Assembly: GCA_029783825.1 (NCBI GenBank)
Contig: JAREIK010002991.1
Span: forward strand, 1,129,137 to 1,193,136
Source: Sapria himalayana
Taxonomy: Eukaryota > Streptophyta > Magnoliopsida > Malpighiales > Rafflesiaceae
DNA length: 64,000 nt
Direction: 5' to 3'
In this document: positions 1 to 12,800 of the stretch, one piece after another
Numbering within the stretch: position 1 is the first letter of the stretch
Layout: each line of letters opens with the position of its first letter
Position numbers and translations under genes: made by a program
Notes under the pieces: model-generated
Told to the model about the DNA's origin: nothing
The model's database searches: none
The model's input: only the letters and a program-made list of their open reading frames with translations

Positions 1-427
1 CAGACAATTAATCAAGATTCACGGAATATTAAAAAAAAACATATATATAATATTTATCAATTTAGAAAACGTTGATAAATATACCATTAGAAACTTAATT
101 TGGTGCATATTATGTAAAAAAGAAATATCAAATATGTTTATTAAATTAATCAAGCAATTGTATGAGAGTAATATCCAAGATTTGATTGGTTCAAAGTATC
201 GCATAAGAGTTTTTAATAGCTATGTAATTACACTCATGGTCATCACACAGTCATTACAATTTTATATTAAATATGAATGAAGTGATAACAAACCACCAAA
301 AAAATATTCCTCTGTGTCATGATTATTAAAGAATCACCTCGGGCACCAAGATGAATTGGCAAAAGTGCCTCGCCTATAGTAATAGATTCTTTTATATGTC
401 TAGTTGTTATCCCCACATAGGTGTAAC
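1..427. other. AT-rich flank, nothing recognised
   Basis: The sequence is AT-rich with short spurious reading frames. It ends in GGTGTAAC (420-427), the left target-site duplication of the adjacent MITE. Confidence 0.5.
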
Positions 428-888
428 CTATGTTGCACGGATACTCCTAGGAACTGCCGTGTCGCCGTGTCCGATATGCCACGTGGTGTATCGGATACGC
501 ATTAGAGACATATCTGATGCGTTGTTCGGAAACAGTCATCGTTAACAACAGACGCGTCGTTTACCTACAGACACGTCGTTTACTAACTGACACTTTTTTA
601 CGATTCTAACGCGTCGGAAATACACTATATATTAACTATTACTCATACATCTCCAACAAATTGAGGAGCACACCGCCGACAATAAGTTGCCGACAGTAAG
701 TTGCCGACAAGCCAATTGCGAGAAATAATTATCAATTATCATTGCGTCAAACGGAGAGGGGAGGAGCACCCTGCCGAGACGCCGACAATACCTAAGGTAA
801 CCTAATTCTATAAAGGGAAGGGGGGGTTTTGGAATCTGTATCGGGAGGGGGGAGAGTTCGAAAATCAAAACTGTAAAGGGAGGATGGT

Positions 889-928
<40 letters not shown>

Positions 929-1158
929 GGGGGGGGGGGGGGTGTTAGAGGGTTTAAATTTTTTTTACATTATTTTAAAATACAGTATTTTAAATTATTT
1001 TAAAATACGTAATATTTATAATTAATAATTTTTATTTTTAATTTTATTTTTTTTATCATGATGTATCCTAGTCGTATCTGTATCCTAGTTTTTTAGAATT
1101 TGCCGTGTCCCCGTATCCTGCCGTGTCGTATCTCCGTGTCCGTATCCGTGCAACATAG
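428..1158. mobile_element. hAT-type MITE, family B (CTATGTTGCACGG ends)
   Basis: A 731-bp element flanked by a perfect 8-bp duplication, GGTGTAAC, at 420-427 and 1159-1166. It starts CTATGTTGCACGG and ends with the exact reverse complement, CCGTGCAACATAG. Both ends carry runs of CGTATCCG/CGGATACG motifs. The body holds a 54-base G tract (889-942, one A). It has no coding capacity. An 8-bp duplication with short inverted repeats fits the hAT superfamily. Confidence 0.85.
889..942 (+). repeat. Poly-G tract
   Basis: 54 bases of G broken by a single A at 928, inside the family B MITE. It is a strong G-quadruplex candidate, and the exact length may be a sequencing or assembly artefact. Confidence 0.9.
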
Positions 1159-1169
1159 GGTGTAACAAC

Positions 1170-3745
1170 TAGCATTGATCATACTTCTATATCTAATACG
1201 ACTAATATGACTAATTATGAAGAGAGTAATAACACCTCTCATATGACAATGCACTTTAGGGAGGAGCTTAGTGTAGCCCATTGAACATGAAGTATTAGTC
1301 TTCCTAAGATAGAGAAATGAGGATTGAAAGACTTAATAATCCTAATCTAAAAATTTATACTAGATGGATACATCTACAATTTGTTCTACATATGTATCCT
1401 ATCGTATCAAATTTTTTTTAAAATCAATTGATATAACTCGGCATAACAACTTCGACGTTCCAAATAAATTATATAAGGAACAAAGATGTATTCTACTTAG
1501 TATCATCCATCTCAAGTAAATTATATTTCTTATTTTAATACTTCATATTCTAATTATTTATCCTCATTTGATAGTTGTATGATCACTAATATTCTTTTTG
1601 TGATACTACAGCATTAGCCTATACTTGATACAACTAGCACAATTGGTTCTGAGAATAGTAATGACATCTCTCATTTGAAAATGTGCTTAGGGAAGAAGCT
1701 AAGTATGAGCATTCCATTGAATAAAAGGTATAAGTCTCACTAATATAAGAAAATGAGGGTTGATATACTTGACGATCATGATCTAAAAGTATATATTAGA
1801 TGGATATGTATATAATCCATTCAAGATGAATTATATGTCTTATCAACTGATCCAGATCAAAATAATGAGTTAAGCATTCTGATTGCATTACACAAGGAAC
1901 GGATAATATATTTTGCATAGCATCATTTATCTTGAACAATTTCTTATTTTTTTAATTCGACACTATATATTTTAGTTTTGACCATCACTTCATAGTTATA
2001 TCATCCTATTCTAAAAGTATATATAAGGCAAATACGTCCATAATCCATTAAAGATGAATTTTCTATCTTATCAGCTGATCCAGCTCAGAGTAACAATGTG
2101 AACCTTTTGATTGCATTACATAAAGAACCAAAAACATATTCTACTTAGTATTATTTATCTCAAATAATTTCTAATTCTCATTTTGATACTATATATTCTA
2201 GTTCCTTAGCCTCACTTTATAAGTATAGGATCCTAAAAACTCTTCTGAGGCACTTAGTCATCCAAGATGACAACATTTTATGCTGAAAGAATTAAGTTCA
2301 ATCGCATTTAATCATATGTATGATCATGTCTCAAAATTAATAGGCAAGCCAATTATGATATGTAGATAAGTATACACAATGAAAAATAGACCTAAGAAAA
2401 AAATTAATCGGCTCAAATGCTACAATAATAGCAAAAAGGTTTTACATAAGCTTATGGTATCGACTACTGAGAAAGCTTCTCTCTGATGACCAAAATAATT
2501 ACTACTATATTGTTACTTTCTATTATAGCATCACACAGATTAACTATGTATTCGTTAGATGTAAAGAATGCATTCCCCCATTATGATCTAAAAGAAAAAA
2601 TATTTATAAAGTAGACATTGAAAAAATTATTCCTAAGAGCACATGTATAATTTGCAGATATTAAAATATTCTTAATAACCTCAAGCAATCAAATAATTTA
2701 GTAGATTTTACTCACCACTTATTATATTTAATCTTATGAGATGTGTTTCAAGTTATTCTTACTTTTTTCGATATGAATAAAGAAGTTAGTATATGATACT
2801 ATTTATACATCGATTATATTCTAATTATGAGATAAAATCAATCAGATATATTCCAGCTAAAATTATTCATACGTACTAAATTTCATAAAAAAATTTAAAA
2901 TGTCTGATATATATTTTTGGCATTGAGTTCAGATACATATAAAGGATGACATTTATTTGTTAGAGAAGAAATATTTTAAATATTTTATCTGATTTTAGTA
3001 TGTCAAAATATGTACCCGCTAACTCAACTTTATCTATGGGCAAACTTATTTACAAAGATTGATTCATCAATTAATCTCACAAGATATATGATGCTCATAA
3101 AAAAAATAAAGATGATATTACCTATATTATCAGTATAATTAATTATTTTCTAGATTCTCCTAAATAAATTCATACAAATGTAATTTTTAAGATTATTAGA
3201 TATAAAAAAAAAACTCTATTACATAGTATTACATATTGAAATCATAGATATAATCAGATAGATGCATATTCAGATTCTCATTAAATTTTTGTGATTATAA
3301 AGAAAAGATCATCCATGAGTTTTATGTTTATTTGTAAAAAATTTTATCTCATAGAAAAGCAAGAGACAATTGATTATTACAGAATCAAATGGACATATAC
3401 ATTATAAAGCTATGACATCAGCTAATTTAAAGCTCCAATGAATTAGATACTTTTTGGAGAAATTTTGTCTATCATTTCAGAGATCAATGATATTTTAATG
3501 TGACAGTTAGGTAACCCGATACATTACTGCAAATCTGGTGTTCAATAAGCAGATAAAACAAACTAATGTTGATTATTGCTATATTTAGAGAAGGATCCAA
3601 GATAGTTTGTTCAATAAAGTCGTACCTATCACTGAGTAGCCTGCAGACATCTTCACCAAGGCTCTCTGAAAACCATAGATTTTTTTTTCCAAGTTGGGAA
3701 TCAATAACAAGTATGTCACAACTTGAATGAGAAGGTTAAGTATTA
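1170..3745 (+). mobile_element. Decayed Ty1/copia pol (RT to RNase H)
   Basis: Reading all three plus frames across many stops gives copia-type pol in order. First comes the linker before reverse transcriptase, then SLDVKNAFPHYDLKEKIFI at about 2545-2605 (the DVKNAFLHGDL block), then an RNase H tail at about 3400-3700 aligning to the ...NPVFHERTKHIEVD...QLADIFTKAL...KLG block. The linker part is present as two to three imperfect tandem copies (about 1170-1620, 1631-2005, 2008-2230). It is an old remnant with no intact frame and no LTRs recognised. Confidence 0.7.
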
Positions 3746-4699
3746 CATTTATTATTATTTTGTTTTTTAGTTGCTTTTCATTATTTGGGAACATCCAACT
3801 TGTAGGCTATCCCAAACAATATATATAAAATTATGTTTATTCAACTTTTAAATTTTTTTTTTAAATAAATTTTTTATTCTTTTTTTCAACATTCCTCTAC
3901 CCTTTGTCCTTTCCCTCTTATCTCTTTCTCAGAGCTAGACTAGGAGAGCAATAATATCTCTCATGCTCATTACAATAAAAATAAAAATAATCTAATATAT
4001 ATCTCCAAAGACCAAAAATAATCATTATTAAAAAGAAATAACTGAAACTCATCATAGAAAATTATTTCATTCCATATAAAATATTTCACAAACTACAAAT
4101 AATACATACACTCCCAAGAATAGTAAAAACTAGATGTTGCTGTAGAAATAGATATTCCTAAAGAACACTGTACCAAAATTTATTCTTTATATTAAACTGA
4201 TAAATTATCCATATGAAATAAGCACTAATAGAAAGTAATAAACTAACAATTCATCTTGGTTGCAAGAGAAAAAATATCTCAATAATTTACATAAATATAA
4301 ATAAACCCCTTGTCTCTAATCTGGCCTAAGCCAGTCAACATTCTCTTCAAGTCCAACCTTCACCATTATATGAAGGCTAGCTTCGAAACAAGATCTCATA
4401 TATTATTGACAGTGATTATATTTAGTTCATTCAACAAAATTTTTTGTAATCCTTAATGACTAAATTTCTCTTAAGTATCTAAAATCTTATAAATATCAAA
4501 AGAAAACAAAAAACTAAAATATATAATAATAAAATAAGAATAAAAATATATACATGGCAAATAATGTTAGATATAACACATCATTGATTTATTTCATAGA
4601 ATAATCAAAAAATCAAAATAAACATTCTAACAAAATCAAATGACATAGCAAATGGATTAAGTAATAATAATGACGTTATCTAATAGATATCACTAGGCT
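3746..4699. other. AT-rich spacer
   Basis: I see no coding sequence or clear element here, only AT-rich, low-complexity sequence that may include decayed LTR of the preceding copia remnant. Confidence 0.4.
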
Positions 4700-4707
4700 T
4701 CGATCAT

Positions 4708-5467
4708 CTAAGAAGCACGGACACGGATACGAACACGAAAATACGATACGACATGATACAAGGACACGACAAATTCAAAAAAACTAAAATACGGATACGG
4801 CTAGGATACGGCATAATAATAAAAATAAAAATAAAAATTATTCTTGATAAATATTAGGTATTTTATAAAATAAAATAAAATAATATATTTTATTTTATTA
4901 AATAAATAAATATTTTTTATATTATAAAATTAAAATATTATATTTTATTTTATAAGATAATATTTATAATTATATTATTTTATAAAATAATATTTAATAA
5001 TCTTATATTATATAAAAATATAATTTTTTTATTTTATAAAATAAAAATATTTTATTTTATTTTATTAAATCATGCCCCAAAATCGTGCCCTGCCTCTCCA
5101 CAGAATCGCGCCCTCCTCTCCACAAATCGCGCTCGCCCCCTACTTACCCAAAATCGCATCGGCCCCCTCCATAGAATCGTGCCCGCCCCACAGAATCGCG
5201 CCCACCCCAACCACCCAACAGAATCACGCTCACTTGCGCCGCCTCACAGAATCGGCTATTGGCCATAATGGGAGACGTCAACGGGTGTTATCGGCATGGA
5301 TACGGCAGCCGACACACCCGTCCGATACGCCACGTGGCATATTGGATACGGATTGATCAACAATATGTCATGTGGCGTATCGGACACATATCCGTGTCGT
5401 GTCCATTCTATGTCCGAGTGTCCGATACGCGGACACGCATATAGGGAGCCGTATCCGTCCTTCCTTG
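4708..5467. mobile_element. hAT-type MITE, family B (CTAAGAAGCACGG ends)
   Basis: A 760-bp element starting CTAAGAAGCACGGACACGG and ending with CCTTCCTTG (reverse complement CAAGGAAGG). The flanks TCGATCAT and GTGATCAA agree at 6 of 8 bases. It has subterminal TACGG/CACGG motifs, a TTTTATAAAATA-rich left half and a C-rich minisatellite-like centre (about 5085-5240). The short open frames inside are products of that repeat. Confidence 0.75.
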
Positions 5468-6418
5468 GTGATCAACAAGTCTACCAGCCTTAATTTCCTC
5501 TTAGAAAAACTCAAATTTCTTGTCATGTGGAACACTCTCACTAAAAATCTCCTCATCACTCACACTACCAAGATTCTCAACAAAACTATAATCTGATAAT
5601 ATACTAAGAGAAGTCTCACAACTCTCCTCAAGACCAACTTTAATAAAAATATCAAATGTAGGAACATGTTCACTAATCACAATACGAGCATTAAAAATTA
5701 AATATGGTAAAGAGCTTATCATGTCAACGCCTAAAAAAATATCTTCTAAGATTAAATCTTTAAAAAAAGACTTATCATCAAAAAATATCATATATGTACT
5801 TGTGATAATCATATTGATCTCTAGTAAATAATATTTTTATAAAAGTAGATAATCATCCAGGTGGCCCACGCATGACCAATGAAAGCCAGCTCATACTTAC
5901 CCCAAAAAAATCATATTAAATTTTGACATGAAATTATTCTAATTTGCATGAAATGATTAAATCATTTATGATGTAGTACAAAGAAAATCATAATTTTCAA
6001 ACAAAATACTATTTTAATGACATTTTGATAAGAATGCATGTTTTGCAATGTGAAAAACACACAATTTCAATTTCCGAAAAATTTTTTAAAACAAAAAAAT
6101 AATTATGATGTGAAATTTTTAAACAACGATTAGATTTGAACAGAAAACTCAAATTTCCATTTCTATTTGATTTTTTTCAAACAATCCTAATTTTATGAAA
6201 TTAAAAGCAATCTTTGAGTCTCAAAGATATTGAATCAGACACTTTAAGCATCATCATCATCATCTGTCTGATATGATTTTGTGTTATTTATCTGTAAGTT
6301 ATGAAATACAGATATGATTTTCTTTCATAGCCGTTCAATATAATGATGATGAAGGCAAGGCCAGGGGGATACAAAAAGATGAAAAACAAATCAAAAAACT
6401 CAAGTGAACAATATTTAC
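5468..6418. other. Spacer left of NAGK exon 3, no exon recognised
   Basis: This should be NAGK intron 3, but no exon with the GYGIAAQAL motif is seen. A 103-codon minus-strand frame at 5501-5812 has an acidic, FSESV-rich composition and no homology that I recognise. It may be a decayed retroelement piece. Confidence 0.4.
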
Positions 6419-6610
6419 CTTCCCCAATCACCAAAAACAGGCCCTGCGCCAGCTGCTCTTGCTTCTCTACCATCTTCAGTTATTCCATAAGCAATAGTCC
6501 CAGTACCAGCTATAAGAACACATCCATGAAGCCTTCCCAAGGTTCCACTCGCCAAGGCTGCCAAGGCATCATTCTTCACATATAACTTCACGTGGCTTGG
6601 AAATATGTCC
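6419..6610 (-). CDS. NAGK: NAGK exon 3
   Basis: This 192-nt exon completes the split Arg codon and encodes DIFPSHVKLYVKNDALAAL through GPVFGDWG. It ends in AG, expected to complete a Ser codon, as DWGSGYG is the family motif. The acceptor is TTTGCAG|GGACATA and the donor is GGGGAAG|GTAAAT. It carries the second phosphate-binding loop, AGTGTIAYG. Confidence 0.93.
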
Positions 6611-9600
6611 CTGCAAAGAATGGAAATTAAGTTCCATAAGCATGAAAATGGAGAAAATACTGGCAATCATAAGGATTAACAAAAATTTGGAAGAAAACAA
6701 GAATTGCAGAGAGATTAAAATTGAATCTCCGCTGCAAAGCCAATCTCAAAAAAAAAAAAAAAAAAAAAAAAAAACATAAAGTTTGGATTAAAAAATAATG
6801 CCCGAATTTTTTGATGGAAACATAAGTATGATGCAGACATTAAATATTCTCCCATGTGATGTCATCACAATTGGTGTTTCAAAAGCCAATAAAAATGAGA
6901 TTTTCAATTTGTGAGTTCATACAGTATTTAATGTTACATAATAAAGGCTCATTTTCTTCATTCATATGTTCCTTGTAGAATAAGGTAAGTTACATGCTTT
7001 TTAGTAGATTAAACGAAATGAATAATATATATTTTTTTTCACGTTGAGAAAACCTCTTAAATACCCAACTATCTTAAATATTTTAAATATTCACTCTTAC
7101 AGTGATCATTATTTGATAGGGACAAATATAAATAAAATTATTTTTCTTATTTATGAGATACAAGAGTCACGAGAGTACTAGAAAGAATTCACGAAACAAA
7201 TTAGGGCAATTATGAGACATATTTTATCTCGTGGGATTTAATGCAAAATAATTAAATAAATAAATATATTTTAGTAATGTTAAACACATAAGCTTAATGC
7301 AAAAAAAAAAAATATTGAATTATTGAAATCAACTATTCAAAATAATTTGAAGGCCATACATTGATGAATTTCAAATGTCTTTGGCCAATGATGATAGGTC
7401 TTACGTTCGAGATGTATCAGAAAAAGTCTCTTTAATTTTCAGTAGTAAGTCCACCAAGAAAATAATATAACATATACTCGACACTAAACAAAAGCTTTGT
7501 GCACTATTTACATCCTTCAACTATTCAAATAACATGGCTATTTGAGGTGGAAAAAAAATCATGACTATCCAAAATTAATGACTACCCAAAAAAAATTATT
7601 TTATAATTAGTAACTTCTCAAATTCGATTTGTTAATACCAAAGTTGTTAAATCGAGATTTGAATTGATAATCAAAATTATTAATTAATAAATCGAGATTC
7701 AAGAATTGAATCGAATCGAATCATAACGTGAATCAAATTTTTTGTAACTTTTTTTCACGTTAATTAATTTCTATTTTTTATAGTTAATAATTTTTTTTGG
7801 TATTTTAATTTTTATTTGTATAATTTTTTTGTTATTTTGTTACTTTTTAACATTAAATTCGTAACACCAATTGTTAGAGTTATTTTTTTTTCAAGTTAAC
7901 TTATTCATAAATTGACAAATTTTTTTTAGCATTTTAGTTTTTATTTTTGTGAATTTTGAGAATCATAGTCCCTTGAAAATCGATTTTAAATTAATTCATG
8001 TGAATCATTTCGCAATTCAACAATTTAGTCTTTGAATCATACATATATTTGCTTTTTTTCAAGAGTTTGATCATCTACACCCTGAATCATTAATCAAATC
8101 ATAAATCATAAGATTTTGATAACAATAAATAATAAACTTAATTTTATAAAAAAGAATTCTTAATTCTTTAACGATGACTAATTTGATTTATAGATTATAA
8201 GAAATATCATGGAGATTGATTTGTCATGTTTTTAATTGTGGTGACTTCTTTCAATTTGCAAATGCATACTAATTTTTTTTATCAAAAAAGTTCACATAGA
8301 ATAATAATTGATAATTAATGTAAAAGACATTAACATTAATAACGATGATAAATTAGAGATAACTCAGCTCAAAGAATTTTTTTAAATATAAATTCAAATA
8401 AGATAAACCAGCACAATTTTTGCTTATAAATATTATTTGTGGCTGCTCACACTGAGCTCAATCAATGCCGTTGCTAGAGCATAATAGACTTGAATATTAA
8501 TTAAGATAATTATAAGAAAATTTCATTTTAAACTTATAATAGATACAATTTAAAAATCATTCTTCATATTCTATAATAAATAAAAAATTAAAATTGAACA
8601 CTTATTTCATCAAACATGATTAATCAAATTATTTACTTACTTTTATTTTAGTTGCAAGCTTGCACAAATAAAATATTTCATTAATATTTCTTAATCATTA
8701 ATAGGGAACAGCTTGGTTTCCTAAAATATTAAATTACATAATTATTTAGAGTTCCAAATTAAACACAAGTGTGAAAACATATTAATAACATACAAGCTTC
8801 TTTATAATATTACCTTTGTTGTGATTGTTTAACAATCATATACATAACTTTCATATTTTTATGGATATTTAAATATAATAACAATTGAAAAAGTTGGTGC
8901 TCGCTCAAATAAAATATTTAATATCTCAGGTTCGAAACTCATCAAATATAAAATCTCTGATTTTCAAAAGTAATACTGACCAGACTTTAACATCTTACAA
9001 ACCCCTCACTAAGGAGGAGTCTTGTGCATTGGGTAAGGATCTCCAATCAAATTTATTAGTGCATGGTTATAGTGATGTGCATTAGGGTGATTCTCTTGAC
9101 GACAAGAAATCCAATAGTGGATTTATTGAATTTTTTTGGATTTGAATATAATTATATGAGTCTCTCACAAGCATTAATTAGTGTCGCGTTACTCAACAGA
9201 AGCTAAATATATGATCATCACCCTTGTTGCCTCTGAGATTACCTAGGGCGTGTGTGTTGATATGTGAGATTGGTTTACCATTCCATTTTATCCCATTTTG
9301 TCGAATAAAAAAGCAAGTACTACTTACCTTGTGGCAAATCCAATATTTCATCATCATACCAAATACATGAAAATTTATTTTCATTTTATTCGTGATCAAA
9401 TAAAACACAATTTTCTTGTAAGTTAAATATATCATATAATCTAATCAAATAGTTGAAGTTTTTACCATTGTTTTACCCAGGGATCACTTTCATTGGTTAC
9501 ACGACAAGTTGACCATTATATTTTCTCATGATAAACTAAACTGGTGTTTTGGGGGAATGAGAAATATAATTTTATTCAAAGTAACGTAGTAAATAATGTA

Positions 9601-9846
9601 CATCCATATAGGCATTCCATTTGATATATAGCTCAATAGAGATTCTATTTTCATCAAGATACTATTTTACAAAAACATTTAAAATTATATGATGCAATAG
9701 TCTTCCACTTCATTATCTATCCCATCTTCCTCTCCATTTCACTCTAGATCTGCCACTAATATGAACATTATTTACATTAAAAGCCAAATTAAAATCTATT
9801 ATACTCACTTTCATTCTCTCTCATTTCTCCCTTCCCCTCTCCCGTG

Positions 9847-9887
<41 letters not shown>

Positions 9888-12800
9888 CAACTCACTCTAA
9901 CACTCTCTTTTTCTTCTCTCACTCACTCTCTCTCTCTCTATACAAATATTATTTACATTGAAACCCAAACTAAAATCTTTATTCCTCTCTCTTCATCCCA
10001 AATATTTCTCTCTCTCTCTCTCTCTCCCCAACCTATCTTTCTATGTATATCCCTCCCTCTCTATCTCCCTTAATCTATCTTCTCTCTTCCTCTTTGTCCT
10101 CTTTGTCTCCCTCTCCTTCTCCCTCTCTCTATTTCTCTCTCTTTGTCTAGTGTTATAAGCTTTCTACAAATATATTAGACAAAACAAGAAGCTCTCTCCC
10201 CTCCATACCTTGCTATCTCACCCCTCCTCTCTTCTTCAATCTCACACTCCTCATCTCTCCTTCCCTCTCGCTTCTTTGCCTCTCACATGTCATCCTTTTC
10301 ATATCATGGATAAACAAGTAATACAAATAAACAAACACATTTACATAGCATAAAAGAGTCTCAAAGAGAGAGGAGAGAGATGTTTGATTTGGTAATACAT
10401 AATACATAAAAATCATTGGTTTAGCCCATGATACACAATATAATTAAATTTTAAAACTACAAATCTAAAAATTAATGTGATGTGACGTGAAAATAAAAAA
10501 GGAAAATTAATATATTATTTTTCAATGATATGGAGACAAAAATTCTCTATTCCAATAAGGCTTGGGAACTAGTATCTCAAAATTTAAAATAATTTATTCT
10601 TGTCAATGAAAATTCAGTTAGATACGAAGAATATTTTTCTTCATAATGATATTAAAGAGAAAGTAATATATGTTGATGATATTTTGATTATGAAAAATGA
10701 TAAATTATAAATTACTTAACTCAAAAAATACTATAATCGCGATGTTTGAATTTTTTATGAATGTTTTGAAAATATATAACACTAGTATATATTTTTATGA
10801 ATGTCTTGAAAAAAATATCATTTTACTTTTCTTTTCCTCTAATCCTAATGTTTTAGATCTTTATGAACCAGGTTGAAGGAGGTGTTAGAGTTTCAGTTCA
10901 TTATAGTTTCAACTTTTTTAGTTTTTATTTTATTTATTATTTACGAAGGGGAGTACTCGACATGTGAGTTGTCCCAATCTTTTTTTGCCCTAAATATAAG
11001 TGCACTAAATAAATATTTGTGATTCCATTTTTGAGTGAATTTATATTTATGTATACATTACTCTTTTATGGCACAAGATCAAGAGGAATGATCAATGAGT
11101 GATGGTTGTGAAAACAATAAGAACGAAAAAGAAATTATTTATAAGAAAAATAAAAATAAAATTGAGGAAGCACTCGCCTGCTATACTAGTTCTCCATCCA
11201 TATCCAAAGGTCTTGGACAACATTTTCCGAAAAGCACAACTTGTTAGGCTTTCTTGCTTGGGCTTGAGAACAAGCTAAAATGTCATTTTTTTCATAAAAG
11301 CGTTATCGCTAAGTTTGCCTACGCTTCATGTCTAAAAGAAAGGCCAACTTTGATTAGGCTAAAAAGGATTGAGTTAGTCCTACCCACAAAAAACCAAAAT
11401 AGCAAAGCTAGTTGAGCATCAGTAATAAGATCACGACAAAATTAAAGTCATTTAGTTATCATCATTTAATTTTCAAAAAAACAATGCTAAGAGATCATGA
11501 TAAAAAAGCTAATAAAACACTCTTATATTATGTATGCTCATCAATCATTCATGATCATGTAAAAACATGAGTTGCACAGTGAGAAGGAAAACCACAGGTC
11601 ATACACTATAAACAAGACTCTCGCTTAGTACGAGATCTATAAAAGATTAATATTTTAATAACCTTATCACTAAAAATTAAATCGACTATATCCAATGGGT
11701 CTTAGACCTAAAACTTATTGTCATCGGACAAAGGTGATTTTAATCGCACCAAGGCATGGCCATCAATACTTACAACCAACTAGAAGACTTCCCAAATAAT
11801 CAACCATCATATTATTATTTTTCGCACAAATATTTATAACTTGAAAAATTTTATGCCGAGAAAAAAAATTAAATTTTAAAAATATATATCAAAATTATTT
11901 GAAACAAATAGATGACTCAATTATCATTGAATTTTCCTTTTGCAAAGAAATCGTGAAGGAGAGATACAATTGACTACTATGAGCACAAACCTAATCCAAG
12001 TTAATATTCTTTGCTTATCCGTTGGATGGTCTACCCCTGAAACTGCTAGGCAGACAGCTTGGACTGCAGAACGATTAGGACCCAATTTTGAAAGGGCGTC
12101 TGCAATTACGTTCTCTAATGTTTCTTTGGCAGCAACTTCTGCAGCTTGCATAATTTGCCAAAAAATCAAACCAAATTCAACCACATAAGAAGAGATGGCA
12201 ATGTGAACATTGTGAAATTTATGAAATTTATTCTCAATTGAAAGCAAATCATACGTAAGATAAAACAAGCATGGGGAACATGTTCTCATAATTATAGGAT
12301 CATGAACCATATAATTTATGACGCCCGGCAGACGAAAAAATTAAGAAACAATATCATCTGGTGAATCCAGACATGAACTCCAGAATTAAAGCCAAAATAT
12401 GAGTCGTGATCATAAATTCATTATTCTTTAAGATAAATTATATGAAATCCACTTTTTTCATTAGATATGTGGTGTAGACTGTCGTTAACTCAAGCTGAAT
12501 CAAGTGGCTGACTAAACATGCTCAACACTTATTTCAATTTTTTTTTGTAGTAACCCCAATTATGTTTGGTTGGAAAAACATCCCCTACCCATTGAGCTAA
12601 AGAATGAACTTTCTTACCCCTCGGCCCTCTCATAGGGAGCTTAGCTGGTGAAGACTCTCAGGCAATGACCGGGAGGTCATGGGTTCAAGTCTTACAGGTG
12701 GGGGGTACTGGGGAATTTTCCTTACTTGCTCGGTCAGTTCTTCGGGGGCCCAAGGGGATGTAAGAGCCCACGTAAGTGGGCCCTGAAGCTCTTGGTTATC

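Noticed and set aside
5501..5812. 103-codon minus-strand frame considered as NAGK exon 4 or a small gene
   Set aside because: It lacks the GYGIAAQAL region expected next in NAGK and has no recognised homology; left as unassigned intron sequence.
9761..10158. Ser/Leu-rich frames
   Set aside because: A translation of CT dinucleotide repeats.
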